Of a stretch of DNA of 26,108 bases, positions 13,956 to 21,884 are shown in pieces. How positions within the stretch are numbered: the first letter of the stretch is position 1; every line of letters starts with the position of its first letter. The notes beneath the pieces are model-generated. The model was not told where the DNA came from. It worked only from the letters and a program-made list of their open reading frames with translations, and did no database searches. Source of the DNA: Candidatus Roizmanbacteria bacterium. GTDB taxonomy: Bacteria; Patescibacteriota; Microgenomatia; UBA1406; GWC2-37-13. Location of the stretch: NCBI GenBank assembly GCA_027002315.1, contig JALWZV010000014.1:1-26108 (forward strand). The letters are read 5' to 3'. Both the position numbers and the translations under genes were made by a program.

Positions 13956-14780
13956 ATGCCCAAAGTTACTGTAGTAATTCCTACATTATCAAACAAGAAA
14001 GGATTAGAGCAGGTGTTAGACTACTTCTCAAACAAAGATTATCCTGTCATTGTTGTTAACAACAATCCAAGTGAAAAAATACCCAAACAAAAAGGAGTTA
14101 TTTGCCTGTCTCAAAAGAAGAATTTAGGTTTTGCCAAAGCGGTAAATCTAGGTGTTAGAAAAGCAAAAACAGAGTGGGTGTTGGTTCTGAATGATGATAT
14201 AGAGTTTGAAATTAAAAATGAAAAATTAAAAATTAAAAATAACAGTTCAAAACTCAAAACTGTAAAAGATCCGATAAAAGAACTCTTAAGTTTTGCAAAA
14301 AAATATAGGCTTGATGCAGTCTCTCCTGTGCTTATAAATCCAAAAGGAAAGATCGAAAACGTTGGTTATCATGTTCTCCCTTATGGCAAGGCAAAACTAA
14401 TTAAAAATTTAAAATTAGAAATTAAAAATTATGAAGTTGATGGTTTAACCGCAGCTTGCCTTTTAATTAAACGTGATGTTTTCTTAAAGGTTAACGGGTT
14501 TGATGAGCGCTTCTTTGCTTACCTAGAGGATGTTGACTTGTTTTTAACCTTGAAGGAAAAGGGGTATAAATTCGCCGTCTGTCCGCACATTGCTGTTACT
14601 CATAATCATATGACAACCGGAAAAAGTTTAGGCTGGAGGAAAAACTGGCTTGATTTTAGAAACTGGATTTATGTTATTTGCAAACACCCAAAGCACTTCA
14701 ATCTCTTTCAGCCTTCTAACCTTTTAGCTTTACTCATAGAGCGGCTTAAAAATTTTTCAGGAGTTGTAAAAAGCCTATGA
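13956..14780 (+). CDS. GT2 family glycosyltransferase
   Basis: A 274-residue GT-A fold inverting glycosyltransferase of the rhamnosyltransferase-like GT2 group, acting at the cytoplasmic face on a surface glycan. VTVVIPTLSNKKGLEQVL opens the fold, KNLGFAKAVNLGV (55-67) is the conserved helix, LVLNDDIEF carries the metal-binding NDD at 79-81, and FAYLEDVDLFLTLKEKGY (187-204) carries the catalytic-base ED region. Two Lys/Ile/Asn-rich segments, about 85-103 and 148-158, look like translated AT-rich intergenic repeat inserted in surface loops. It overlaps the next gene by 4 nt (ATGA). Confidence 0.85.
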   Translation: MPKVTVVIPTLSNKKGLEQVLDYFSNKDYPVIVVNNNPSEKIPKQKGVICLSQKKNLGFAKAVNLGVRKAKTEWVLVLNDDIEFEIKNEKLKIKNNSSKLKTVKDPIKELLSFAKKYRLDAVSPVLINPKGKIENVGYHVLPYGKAKLIKNLKLEIKNYEVDGLTAACLLIKRDVFLKVNGFDERFFAYLEDVDLFLTLKEKGYKFAVCPHIAVTHNHMTTGKSLGWRKNWLDFRNWIYVICKHPKHFNLFQPSNLLALLIERLKNFSGVVKSL

Positions 14781-16312
14781 AAAAACTGCTCTTATTTTTA
14801 ACCCTAACCTTTCTTTTTTTGTTTATAGTAAAGTCATTTATCCATATGAGCGCTATTCCTTTGCATGATTTTGATGAGGCTAACAGAGCTGAGGGAGCGC
14901 GCAACATGAAAGAGTATCATCAGTACATAGCTCCGCTTACCGGCAGTCCTTTTCATAAGTATTATAATCTTGGATTTTTCATCTCAGAAGCTAATAAGAC
15001 AATTTATTATCACCTTGAACGGCCACCGTTTGTTTTTTGGACGATGATTGCTTCGACTAAAATTTTTGGTGAAAATGAGTTTGGATTTAGATTTCCGTCT
15101 TTTATCTTTGGCTTATTAACAGTTTTACTTCTCTTTTCATTTGCTTATAAAAAATTAACCAAAAATATTTTTGTAATCATTTTTGGAATGTTATCCATTC
15201 TCGTTTCTTTTGATTGGTGGATATCTTCCCAGTCGGCTCTAATGGACACAACGCTATCGTTCTTTCTCACCGCAGGCTTGATCTCACTCTTAGTTTTTTT
15301 AAGGTCTAAAAAAAATCTTTGGCTTGTGTTGGCAGGTTTGGGTTGGGGTTTTGCTTTCTTGTCCAAAGGCCAGCCTGCAGTAATCTTCCTTTTCCCATTG
15401 ATATTTTTATTTTTTTATAAAAAGCTGTCGATTAAAAACTTAGTTGTGGTTATTTTATCCTTTTCTATAATAGCGGTTCCGTGGATTTTATTTGCAATAC
15501 ACAGATTTGGGTTGAGAACCTTTATCGAGACCTTTGTTCTTTTTGCTAGATCGCGCGCTTTAAGTCCTGACAAGACACAGCAAGCACCGTTCTTTTGGTA
15601 TTACCGCTGGTGGATAGAGTCATTCAGAGTTGGGGTAACTATGTTTTCATCACTCTTAATTTATGATTTTGTAAAGAAAAGCTTTTCTTTGGAGAAGCTC
15701 ACGATTTTAAGCTACATTATTTTTTCATTCCTGCTTTTTTCATTTTCCAAAAACAAGGTTTGGTGGTACGTCTTGCCTCTTATCCCCGCAGTTTCGATTT
15801 ACATCCTGTACTCAGTAAACGATATTATAAAGAGAGACAAAAGAATGATTGGGAATATAGGCATAATAGCAACGCTATCCTTTATTCCTGTTTTTTATCA
15901 CACCTCAAATAAAGTAGCCTTGGCTTATGGCATGTTTTTACTTTTAGCCTCGCTTTTAATTTTGCATCTAAAGACAGTGTCCTTAAAAAAAGCTGAGATC
16001 TTTGCGGTGTCTGGTATCTTCTTTGTGTTCTTTGTGTTTAGTGCAAACTTTCCTCAGGTTTCTCCTACTTATACAGAGATGCCAATAATGGGAAATTATT
16101 ACCAGACTTTATCAAAGCCAAAATGTTTGTATGTCTCTGATATGCCGTATGAGTCGGCGTTGTTTTATACTCAAGCTAAAGAGATTGAGTATTTAAGGAA
16201 TTTTAAAAAAGAAAAAAAGTGTGCAAGTTACCTCCTAACCCCCAAGAAGAAAGATAAATATAAGTTGATTAAGGAGATAGGTAGGTTGAGGTTGTATAAG
16301 GTTAAAAACTAA
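14777..16312 (+). CDS. GT-C (PMT/ArnT-like, GT39/83) membrane glycosyltransferase
   Basis: A 511-residue polytopic membrane protein with roughly 11-12 hydrophobic segments. The first extracellular loop has HDFDEANRAEGARNM (30-44), where the Asp/Glu pair is the catalytic acid site of PMT/ArnT enzymes, and YYHLERPPFVFW (77-88) corresponds to the KPPLxYW motif. GENEFGFRFPSFIFG follows. Such enzymes transfer sugar from a polyprenyl-phosphate donor to protein or lipid on the outer face. The start overlaps the GT2 stop by 4 nt, so the pair is co-translated. Its end lies 6 bp from the convergent membrane protein gene. Confidence 0.85.
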   Translation: MKKLLLFLTLTFLFLFIVKSFIHMSAIPLHDFDEANRAEGARNMKEYHQYIAPLTGSPFHKYYNLGFFISEANKTIYYHLERPPFVFWTMIASTKIFGENEFGFRFPSFIFGLLTVLLLFSFAYKKLTKNIFVIIFGMLSILVSFDWWISSQSALMDTTLSFFLTAGLISLLVFLRSKKNLWLVLAGLGWGFAFLSKGQPAVIFLFPLIFLFFYKKLSIKNLVVVILSFSIIAVPWILFAIHRFGLRTFIETFVLFARSRALSPDKTQQAPFFWYYRWWIESFRVGVTMFSSLLIYDFVKKSFSLEKLTILSYIIFSFLLFSFSKNKVWWYVLPLIPAVSIYILYSVNDIIKRDKRMIGNIGIIATLSFIPVFYHTSNKVALAYGMFLLLASLLILHLKTVSLKKAEIFAVSGIFFVFFVFSANFPQVSPTYTEMPIMGNYYQTLSKPKCLYVSDMPYESALFYTQAKEIEYLRNFKKEKKCASYLLTPKKKDKYKLIKEIGRLRLYKVKN

Positions 16313-16318
16313 GATGCT

Positions 16319-17962
16319 TTATTTAACCTTAGCGCATTTTTCTTGATTTGTATCTGAGACAGGCATTGTGCACTCAATAATAAACTCTGCTACGAAAGGA
16401 CCATCATGTTTCCAGTACTTAGTTTTATACCATCGCACCTTTTTTACGGACAAAGAGTTTGTTTTGTGATGATTCTTTCCTGGTTGTACTCTGTTGGGGA
16501 GAGTAAAGCGTTGAGTGTTTGATACCTCAATAATCTCCGTTTTTCCTCTTGGTATCCATTTTAAGTTATTCTCTTGAACAACAGGTTGGTTTCCATTGAT
16601 GATAAATATTTTATCGTTGACTCGATTTTCCAGTCTTAAATCAGTGAGGACAGGTTGATAATAACTAAGTTCTGTTGGGAAAAAGAACATTATTCTTTTT
16701 CTCCCAAAAGCAAGATTTAAGTGGTCGATAATTGCTCTTGTATAAACTTTAAATGGAACTAAGTACACAATAGTTGAGATCAATACAAGAAATACCGTAA
16801 AGAATAACAATATTTTTTTCTTAAAATACATCAGTGGTCTTGTGACAAATACCACTAATAAGATGTAAATATATATTTGAAAAAAGTATCTATTCCCTAA
16901 AGATGTACCTCCTCCGTAGGAGAAAACGGGATCTACAGCAATGAAGTAGGTTAAGAGATAAATTAGTGGAGGAATAAACAGCAAGAAATCTCTGTAATGT
17001 TTTTTATAGATAAAGTAAAAAGATAGACCTAAAAATAATAAGAAGGCATTGTTATAGACAAAGATACCTATATTTTTACCCAAAAAGAACTCTAATAGTC
17101 TGTGGCTATAGTTTAAAGGAAAGGTAAAGGGATGCAGATTACTGCTCCCGTGAAAGACAACCTCTGTATTGATTAACCTTGCTATTCCTCTAACTCCTTG
17201 ATAAGGAAGCAAATTTCCATGCAGATGAATATTTAACCAAGATATTGTCGTTACTGTAATGATAAATGTAGTAAGGTATACTTTGAGGTTTTGAGTTCTC
17301 CCTTCTTTTTTTACTATTAGGTATAAAAACACTATTAAAGGAAAAAAACTAGCCAGTTGTTTTTCAAAAATTAGTATTCCACCAAAAAGAGAGCTTATCA
17401 CTAGCAATAATTTGTTATCAGCATCAATAATCAAAGGTAAAGCGGACATTATCACCAGAAAGTTAAAGAATAATTCTGGATGTATCTGAGGGAGATAAAA
17501 TGGCATCTGGCTCACAAACAAAGCAATAAGCAAGAGACTCCACATAACTACTAACCGAGCACCTTTTAGTTTTCTTTGCAAGATTACGAAGGCTATGAAT
17601 AAGATTAACAACAGCAATATGCCATTAGACAGCGTTGCTCTGTATATTGGGTTTTTCAGCCATCCAAAGAAGGCAAGGTAAGATGTAAACATCACCGGCT
17701 TTGCAAAGACTACGTGTTTATCAAACCTTTTAGAGATGATTGGGAATTTTTTTAAACTCATTGCATAATTATTTTGAAAGCGGTAAACATCTTTTCTATT
17801 AAGCACAAAATCATGATCGTAGTAAATACTGTCTGCTTGTAATAGATAGGTTATGTTATCTCCAACTGGTCCGAACTGTAGTTTTGGAATAAAGTAGATT
17901 AAGGGCAGGATTAAGAAAATGGAAATTCCTATAAAGAAAATTAAATAGTTAGAGCGTTTCAT
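16319..17962 (-). CDS. polytopic membrane protein, probable GT-C superfamily glycosyltransferase
   Basis: A 547-residue protein with about 10-11 membrane segments and a C-terminal soluble region of about 120 residues rich in strands. After the first membrane helix comes GPVGDNITYLLQADSIYYDH (31-50), resembling the GDExxYL...SLxxDxD motif of GT-C glycosyltransferases, but with Asn where the acidic residue usually lies. No close family is recognised. The start is 1 nt after the cupin stop, so both are one minus-strand operon within the glycan cluster. Whether it is catalytic is uncertain given the D-N change. Confidence 0.6.
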   Translation of the reverse strand: MKRSNYLIFFIGISIFLILPLIYFIPKLQFGPVGDNITYLLQADSIYYDHDFVLNRKDVYRFQNNYAMSLKKFPIISKRFDKHVVFAKPVMFTSYLAFFGWLKNPIYRATLSNGILLLLILFIAFVILQRKLKGARLVVMWSLLLIALFVSQMPFYLPQIHPELFFNFLVIMSALPLIIDADNKLLLVISSLFGGILIFEKQLASFFPLIVFLYLIVKKEGRTQNLKVYLTTFIITVTTISWLNIHLHGNLLPYQGVRGIARLINTEVVFHGSSNLHPFTFPLNYSHRLLEFFLGKNIGIFVYNNAFLLFLGLSFYFIYKKHYRDFLLFIPPLIYLLTYFIAVDPVFSYGGGTSLGNRYFFQIYIYILLVVFVTRPLMYFKKKILLFFTVFLVLISTIVYLVPFKVYTRAIIDHLNLAFGRKRIMFFFPTELSYYQPVLTDLRLENRVNDKIFIINGNQPVVQENNLKWIPRGKTEIIEVSNTQRFTLPNRVQPGKNHHKTNSLSVKKVRWYKTKYWKHDGPFVAEFIIECTMPVSDTNQEKCAKVK

Positions 17963-17963
17963 T

Positions 17964-18299
17964 TTATATAAGAATTCTTATTGTTATAAAGCGGAGATTT
18001 TTGTTTTTTGTGTTGTTCTTAAGGCTGTGATACTCATTGATTTCAACCAATACGCAATCTCCTTTTTTAACGCCAAAGCTTTCTTTGTTTATAGTCATAA
18101 CACCCTCTCCTTCCAAGAAATAATAAACCTCTTCGCAATCTGGGTGTTTATGGGGAGGAAAGCTTTCTCCGGGTAGAAGAAAAGCATCGTTCATTGTTTG
18201 CAGTTTCGTCTTGCTTTCTCCAACCTTAATCAGTTGATAGCGGCGAACTTTGTTATGAGCTAAATTAAGGTTGAGTTTAGAGATGTTCTTTCGTTTCAT
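17964..18299 (-). CDS. small single-domain cupin
   Basis: A 111-residue cupin_2 protein. Motif 1, GESFPPHKHPDCEEVYYFLE (44-63), supplies metal ligands H50, H52 and E57, and motif 2, GDCVLVEINEYHSLKN (80-95), supplies H91, so the full canonical site is intact. Such stand-alone cupins in glycan clusters can be sugar-nucleotide isomerases or epimerase-like enzymes or simple ligand binders; nothing in the sequence decides. It is the first gene of a two-gene unit with the GT-C-like membrane protein (1-nt gap). Confidence 0.82.
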   Translation of the reverse strand: MKRKNISKLNLNLAHNKVRRYQLIKVGESKTKLQTMNDAFLLPGESFPPHKHPDCEEVYYFLEGEGVMTINKESFGVKKGDCVLVEINEYHSLKNNTKNKNLRFITIRILI

Positions 18300-18313
18300 A
18301 CCACTGATTAACT

Positions 18314-18319
18314 ATTATA
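18314..18319 (-). promoter_or_regulatory. -10 box of the cupin operon
   Basis: TATAAT on the minus strand, 14 nt before the cupin ATG (18297-18299). No -35 hexamer or Shine-Dalgarno is visible. Confidence 0.45.
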
Positions 18320-18366
18320 CAACAAGGCTTTGTTTGTCTTTGGTTAGATAATTAAGCCCAAGATGA

Positions 18367-18372
18367 TAGAAT
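18367..18372 (+). promoter_or_regulatory. -10 box of the 18379-24828 operon
   Basis: TAGAATATCTTTATG: the box ends 6 nt before the ATG at 18379. It shares AATATCTTTATG with the GT2 start at 13956, supporting the same leaderless initiation signal. Confidence 0.5.
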
Positions 18373-18378
18373 ATCTTT

Positions 18379-19635
18379 ATGGTAATTGGAATTGATGTAA
18401 CTCAGATGGCTTATCCTGGCTCAGGAGTAGCTAATTACACCTATAATCTTGTTAAGAACTTACTGCTTTTGGATAAGAAAAATATTTATAAGTTATTTTA
18501 CTCCTCTTTCAGAAAAACTCAGGAAACAAAAGAGAAGCTTAATGAGTTTAAAAGATTAGGAGCAAGGGTTTTTATTTTTCCTTTTCCGCCTCGCACCTTT
18601 CATTTTCTTTGGATGAAGCATCACCTGTTGCCGGTTGAGTGGTTAATCGGCAAAGTAGATTTTTTTCATTCATCTGACTTTTTAAGGCCACCGCTTTTGA
18701 GAGGAACAAAAGGGATAACCACGATTCATGATCTCACATGGAAAATATATCCGCAGTTTCATACCCAAGATATTATTAAAGCTCATGAAAGAAAACTAAA
18801 AAAGACGATTGAGTACAAGGACGTAATTATTGTTGATTCAGAGAACACAAAAAAAGATTTACTAAGATATTATCCTCAAATAAAAAATAATAACAAACTC
18901 TATGTTATCTATCCGGGAATAGGGGAAAGTTTTAGGCCAATAAAAGATAAGGAAAAAATAAGAAAGGTTTTAAAAAAATATAATCTTAATTATCCGGCTA
19001 ATTATCTACTTTATGTTGGCGCCATTGAGCCTAGAAAAAATCTGGATACAGCGATTAAAGTTTTTTCTAAACTTCTAAAAAATGGAACAACAAAACCTAA
19101 ACCTTCGAGGTTAAGTAGAGATAACATAGAAGAAGAAACTAAGACTATGTATCAGAACAACAAACACTTAATAGCAAAGAAGATCGCCGAACCTCGAAGG
19201 TTAAGTTACGATAGCGGTTGGCAAGACTATAAGTTTTTAATTGTTGGCAGAGCAGGATGGAAAAATGAGAAAATATTTAAGTTAGTAAAAGACTTAGGAT
19301 TAGAAAAAAAAGTTGTTTTTGTTGGATTTGTCGAGGATAGAGACCTTCCTTATTTTTATAACGCGGCTAAAATCTTGATTTACCTTTCAAAATATGAAGG
19401 GTTCGGCCTACCTCCTTTAGAAGCTCTGGCCTGTGGGACTTCTGTTTTGGCTGGCGACAACTCATCTTTAAGGGAGATTTTACCTAAAGAATATCTTGTT
19501 AATTTAAACAATAAGAACTTGATTTTGAAAAAGTTAACTTTATTACTAAAGACAAACAAACCTGTTAAAATAAAAAGACAGTTTAGTTGGAAAAATTATG
19601 TTAATAAGTTTCTGAAAATTATAAATGAGTTTTGA
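18379..19635 (+). CDS. GT4 family glycosyltransferase carrying an in-frame palindromic insert
   Basis: A 418-residue GT-B retaining glycosyltransferase of the mannosyltransferase-like GT4 group. The N-lobe starts IGIDVTQMAYPGSGVANYTY and includes FHSSDFLRPPLL and TTIHDLTWKIYPQFH. The C-lobe starts LYVGAIEPRKNLDTAIKVF, continues KFLIVGRAGWKNEK and carries the donor-binding E-x7-E motif YEGFGLPPLEAL (E340, E348). Residues 241-276 are a foreign 36-codon insert exactly between the first C-lobe helix and the next strand, where the family normally has a short loop; the core is intact, so the enzyme is probably active. First gene of a five-gene operon; it overlaps the next gene by 11 nt. Confidence 0.88.
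   Translation: MVIGIDVTQMAYPGSGVANYTYNLVKNLLLLDKKNIYKLFYSSFRKTQETKEKLNEFKRLGARVFIFPFPPRTFHFLWMKHHLLPVEWLIGKVDFFHSSDFLRPPLLRGTKGITTIHDLTWKIYPQFHTQDIIKAHERKLKKTIEYKDVIIVDSENTKKDLLRYYPQIKNNNKLYVIYPGIGESFRPIKDKEKIRKVLKKYNLNYPANYLLYVGAIEPRKNLDTAIKVFSKLLKNGTTKPKPSRLSRDNIEEETKTMYQNNKHLIAKKIAEPRRLSYDSGWQDYKFLIVGRAGWKNEKIFKLVKDLGLEKKVVFVGFVEDRDLPYFYNAAKILIYLSKYEGFGLPPLEALACGTSVLAGDNSSLREILPKEYLVNLNNKNLILKKLTLLLKTNKPVKIKRQFSWKNYVNKFLKIINEF
19099..19206 (+). repeat. coding palindromic element, copy 1 (in-frame in GT4)
   Basis: 108 bp encoding residues 241-276 (KPSRLSRD...TMY...AKK..EPRRLS). The ends are perfect 13-bp inverted repeats, AACCTTCGAGGTT at 19100-19112 and AACCTCGAAGGTT at 19190-19202. It has the same length and frame as copy 2 in the next gene, with 15 of 36 residues identical by my hand alignment and no gap. 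Confidence 0.75.
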
Positions 19636-20425
19636 GGAAAAAATAAAAAAAGCAGAAGAAGTAATTAAAAAAGCAGCAAAAAAATGGTCAGCTAAAGAAA
19701 TTGCTGTTGCTTGGACCGGAGGCAAAGACTCGACAGTCATTCTTCATCTTGTTAAAGAGGTGTTTAAAGAAAAGATTCCTTTTAAGGTGATGTTTAACGA
19801 CTCAACCTTAGAGTTTCCTGAGATATATGATTTTGTTAAAAAACTAAAAAAAGATTGGAAGTTAGATTTAATTTGGCAAAAGCATTTACCAGAAGATCTT
19901 CAAGCCTACAACAAGATTGTAGAAAAACTTAATAAAATAAAAAAACCTGCGAGGTTTAGAAGAGAAAAAGCAAAAAACAACTCCCAAACTATGTATCCCG
20001 ACAGTAATCGCTCGGAAGCGAAAAAGCTTACCGAACCTCGAAGGTTAACTGAGATGGCAATGGAAATTATGCGAATCGCTAAAATAAATGCTATTAATTA
20101 CACGATTTCTAAATACAGTATAAAAGCTTTTATATCAGGAATAAGAAAAGACGAACACGAGGCAAGAGCTAATGAGAAATATTTCTCACCCCGCTCAACT
20201 CACACAAGAGTTCACCCAATACTTGATTTTACGATAGATGATATCTGGAAATATATCAAAACATATAATGTGCCATATGTTTCTCTTTACGACAAGGGTT
20301 ATAAATCTTTAGGTGAGGCTCCGTTTACAAAACCAGTTGATGATCCAAACGCTCCCGAACGAGCCGGCAGAGAAGCTACTAAAGAGAAGACTATGGATAG
20401 GTTAAGAAAGTTAGGATATTGGTAA
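19625..20425 (+). CDS. CysD-like PAPS reductase/ATP-sulfurylase family PP-loop protein with insert
   Basis: A 266-residue member of the PAPS reductase/CysD superfamily. The PP-loop is WTGGKDSTVIL (30-40), followed by FNDSTLEFPEIYDFV and GIRKDEHEARANEKYFSPR. The C-terminus (RAGREATKEKTMDRLRKLGY) resembles CysD, the small subunit of ATP sulfurylase, and lacks the Cys motif of PAPS reductases. CysD normally needs the GTPase CysN, which is not in this window, so the reaction may be a different adenylation or the partner lies elsewhere. Residues 107-142 are a 36-codon palindromic element between helices. The neighbouring sulfatase-superfamily gene suggests sulfated or otherwise modified glycan chemistry, but this is inference. 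It starts 11 nt inside the GT4 gene and ends 1 nt before the next gene. Confidence 0.75.
   Translation: MSFEEKIKKAEEVIKKAAKKWSAKEIAVAWTGGKDSTVILHLVKEVFKEKIPFKVMFNDSTLEFPEIYDFVKKLKKDWKLDLIWQKHLPEDLQAYNKIVEKLNKIKKPARFRREKAKNNSQTMYPDSNRSEAKKLTEPRRLTEMAMEIMRIAKINAINYTISKYSIKAFISGIRKDEHEARANEKYFSPRSTHTRVHPILDFTIDDIWKYIKTYNVPYVSLYDKGYKSLGEAPFTKPVDDPNAPERAGREATKEKTMDRLRKLGYW
19943..20050 (+). repeat. coding palindromic element, copy 2 (in-frame in CysD-like gene)
   Basis: 108 bp encoding residues 107-142 (KPARFRRE...TMY...AKK..EPRRLT). The ends AACCTGCGAGGTT (19944-19956) and AACCTCGAAGGTT (20034-20046) are inverted repeats with one mismatch. The right end is identical to copy 1 over CCGAACCTCGAAGGTTAA. 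The centre keeps CCCGACAGTAATCGCTCGG, a decayed hairpin like those in the intergenic copies. Confidence 0.75.
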
Positions 20426-20426
20426 T

Positions 20427-21884
20427 ATGTTTAAAAATGTCGTTATTATCTCAATTGATTCTCTTCGAGCTGATGGAATTAACTATAATCGTGATTTAAT
20501 CTATGGAAAAGGTAATCATAAACCAATAAAAACTCCTAATCTAGATAAATTTGCTCGAGAGGGAACCTCATTTATCAATGCTTACTCAACCAATACTTAC
20601 ACTACCTCAGCTCATGCTTCTTTATTTACCGGAGAGTATCCGCCTGTTCATGGTATCAGAGCCTTTTTTGATTTTAATCAAAAACTAAATCCAAAAGTAA
20701 AAACAATTGCCGAAGAACTAAACGAAAAAGGTTTTCAAACTTTCTTTTACTCTGATGTGCCAAATCTTTTCTCAGAAATGAATATCTGGAGAGGTTTTAA
20801 AGTTAAAACTTACGAAAGAACGGATTGGCTCTGGAGTTCTATAGAAGAATTTAAAAGAAATAGAAATTTTGTCTTTATTCATTTATTTGACATTCACTCT
20901 CCTTATCTTTTTGTAGAAGATAAGTCAGAATCTATAAAGATAAACAAAGATTTTATAAGACAAAAAAAATTATTGCTTAAAAAGTTCAAGCTCAAAGTCA
21001 AGAAGAAAGAGGATAACCATACCACATGGAGACGATTTTGTATTTTTATAACAAAACATTACTTAAATGAGAGAAGGATAATGGAACCGATATCTATAAA
21101 AGGTATAGAAAAATTTGATAAATTAAGATTTCCTAAATTTTTGAATAATCTAAAAAGATTAGGTTTTAATAAAACCAATACTCTTTTTATAATTTTAAGC
21201 GATCATGGAGAAGGGGAGGCTTCTTTTAAATCAAAAAATTTCTTTTCTCATGCATGGGAACTAACAGAATCAGTATTACGTATACTAATGCTGACCAATT
21301 ATAAATTTAATAGAAAGGTTATAAAGAAAAAAATTTCAATAAAAGATATAAAAAACATTATATTAGAAATTCTAAAAGGAGAAATAAACCTTAAATTAAA
21401 CGATAATTTTATTTATGCCGAGTATTTTAAAAGCAATCTAAACTACTTAAAGAAAAGCACAAATTTTGCTTCTAAAGAGTTTGAGAACCTATGCGAAAGA
21501 AGTTCGCAGTATTTAATTCAAAATGCATTATTAATAAACAATTTGAAACTCATCTTCAATAACTTTAAAAGTATTTTAAAAGATCCTTTATCTAAGTTTA
21601 ATACTTGGAATAGAGCTATCGTGGAAACATACTTAACAAAAAGACTAGAGGATATAGAGATAGAAAGTGAATTTGCCCAAGGTATTTTTAAAAATTCACA
21701 ATTTCTAAATCAGTTAATCAGAGAGCAAATTCCAAAACATCATATAGAAATAGAGACTCTAAAGAAAAAAAATAATGAACTTAAAGAGAAGCTGTTTAAA
21801 ATATACACTTCAAAAACTTGGAAATTATTAGCTTTCTACAAAAAAGCAACCATTTATTTTAAAAAATTTTTAGATTGGAAATGA
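20427..21884 (+). CDS. alkaline-phosphatase/sulfatase superfamily enzyme with C-terminal coiled coil
   Basis: A 485-residue protein. Metal-site motifs of the superfamily are present: ISIDSLRAD (9-16), FDIHSPY (154-160), LSDHGEGE (257-264) and SHAW (274-277). At the nucleophile position the formylglycine motif CxPSR is replaced by TTSAHASLFTG (59-69), so Thr59 would be the nucleophile as in phosphatases, phosphodiesterases and phosphotransferases; a classical FGly sulfatase is unlikely. Residues ~185-330 are a divergent insert or lid. The tail LKKKNNELKEKLFKIYTSKT (from ~450) is a coiled coil ending in the SKTWKLL motif often seen at the ends of glycosyltransferase-cluster proteins. No signal peptide or membrane anchor. 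It starts 1 nt after the CysD-like stop. Confidence 0.72.
   Translation: MFKNVVIISIDSLRADGINYNRDLIYGKGNHKPIKTPNLDKFAREGTSFINAYSTNTYTTSAHASLFTGEYPPVHGIRAFFDFNQKLNPKVKTIAEELNEKGFQTFFYSDVPNLFSEMNIWRGFKVKTYERTDWLWSSIEEFKRNRNFVFIHLFDIHSPYLFVEDKSESIKINKDFIRQKKLLLKKFKLKVKKKEDNHTTWRRFCIFITKHYLNERRIMEPISIKGIEKFDKLRFPKFLNNLKRLGFNKTNTLFIILSDHGEGEASFKSKNFFSHAWELTESVLRILMLTNYKFNRKVIKKKISIKDIKNIILEILKGEINLKLNDNFIYAEYFKSNLNYLKKSTNFASKEFENLCERSSQYLIQNALLINNLKLIFNNFKSILKDPLSKFNTWNRAIVETYLTKRLEDIEIESEFAQGIFKNSQFLNQLIREQIPKHHIEIETLKKKNNELKEKLFKIYTSKTWKLLAFYKKATIYFKKFLDWK

Noticed and set aside
14547..14558. AACCTTGAAGG inside the GT2 gene as another palindromic-element end
   Set aside because: It encodes the normal LTLKEKGY motif of GT2 enzymes, and no partner end or insert is present; coincidence.
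16313..16318. Transcription terminator between the convergent GT-C genes
   Set aside because: Only 6 bp separate the two stop codons and no stem-loop with a T-tract is visible.
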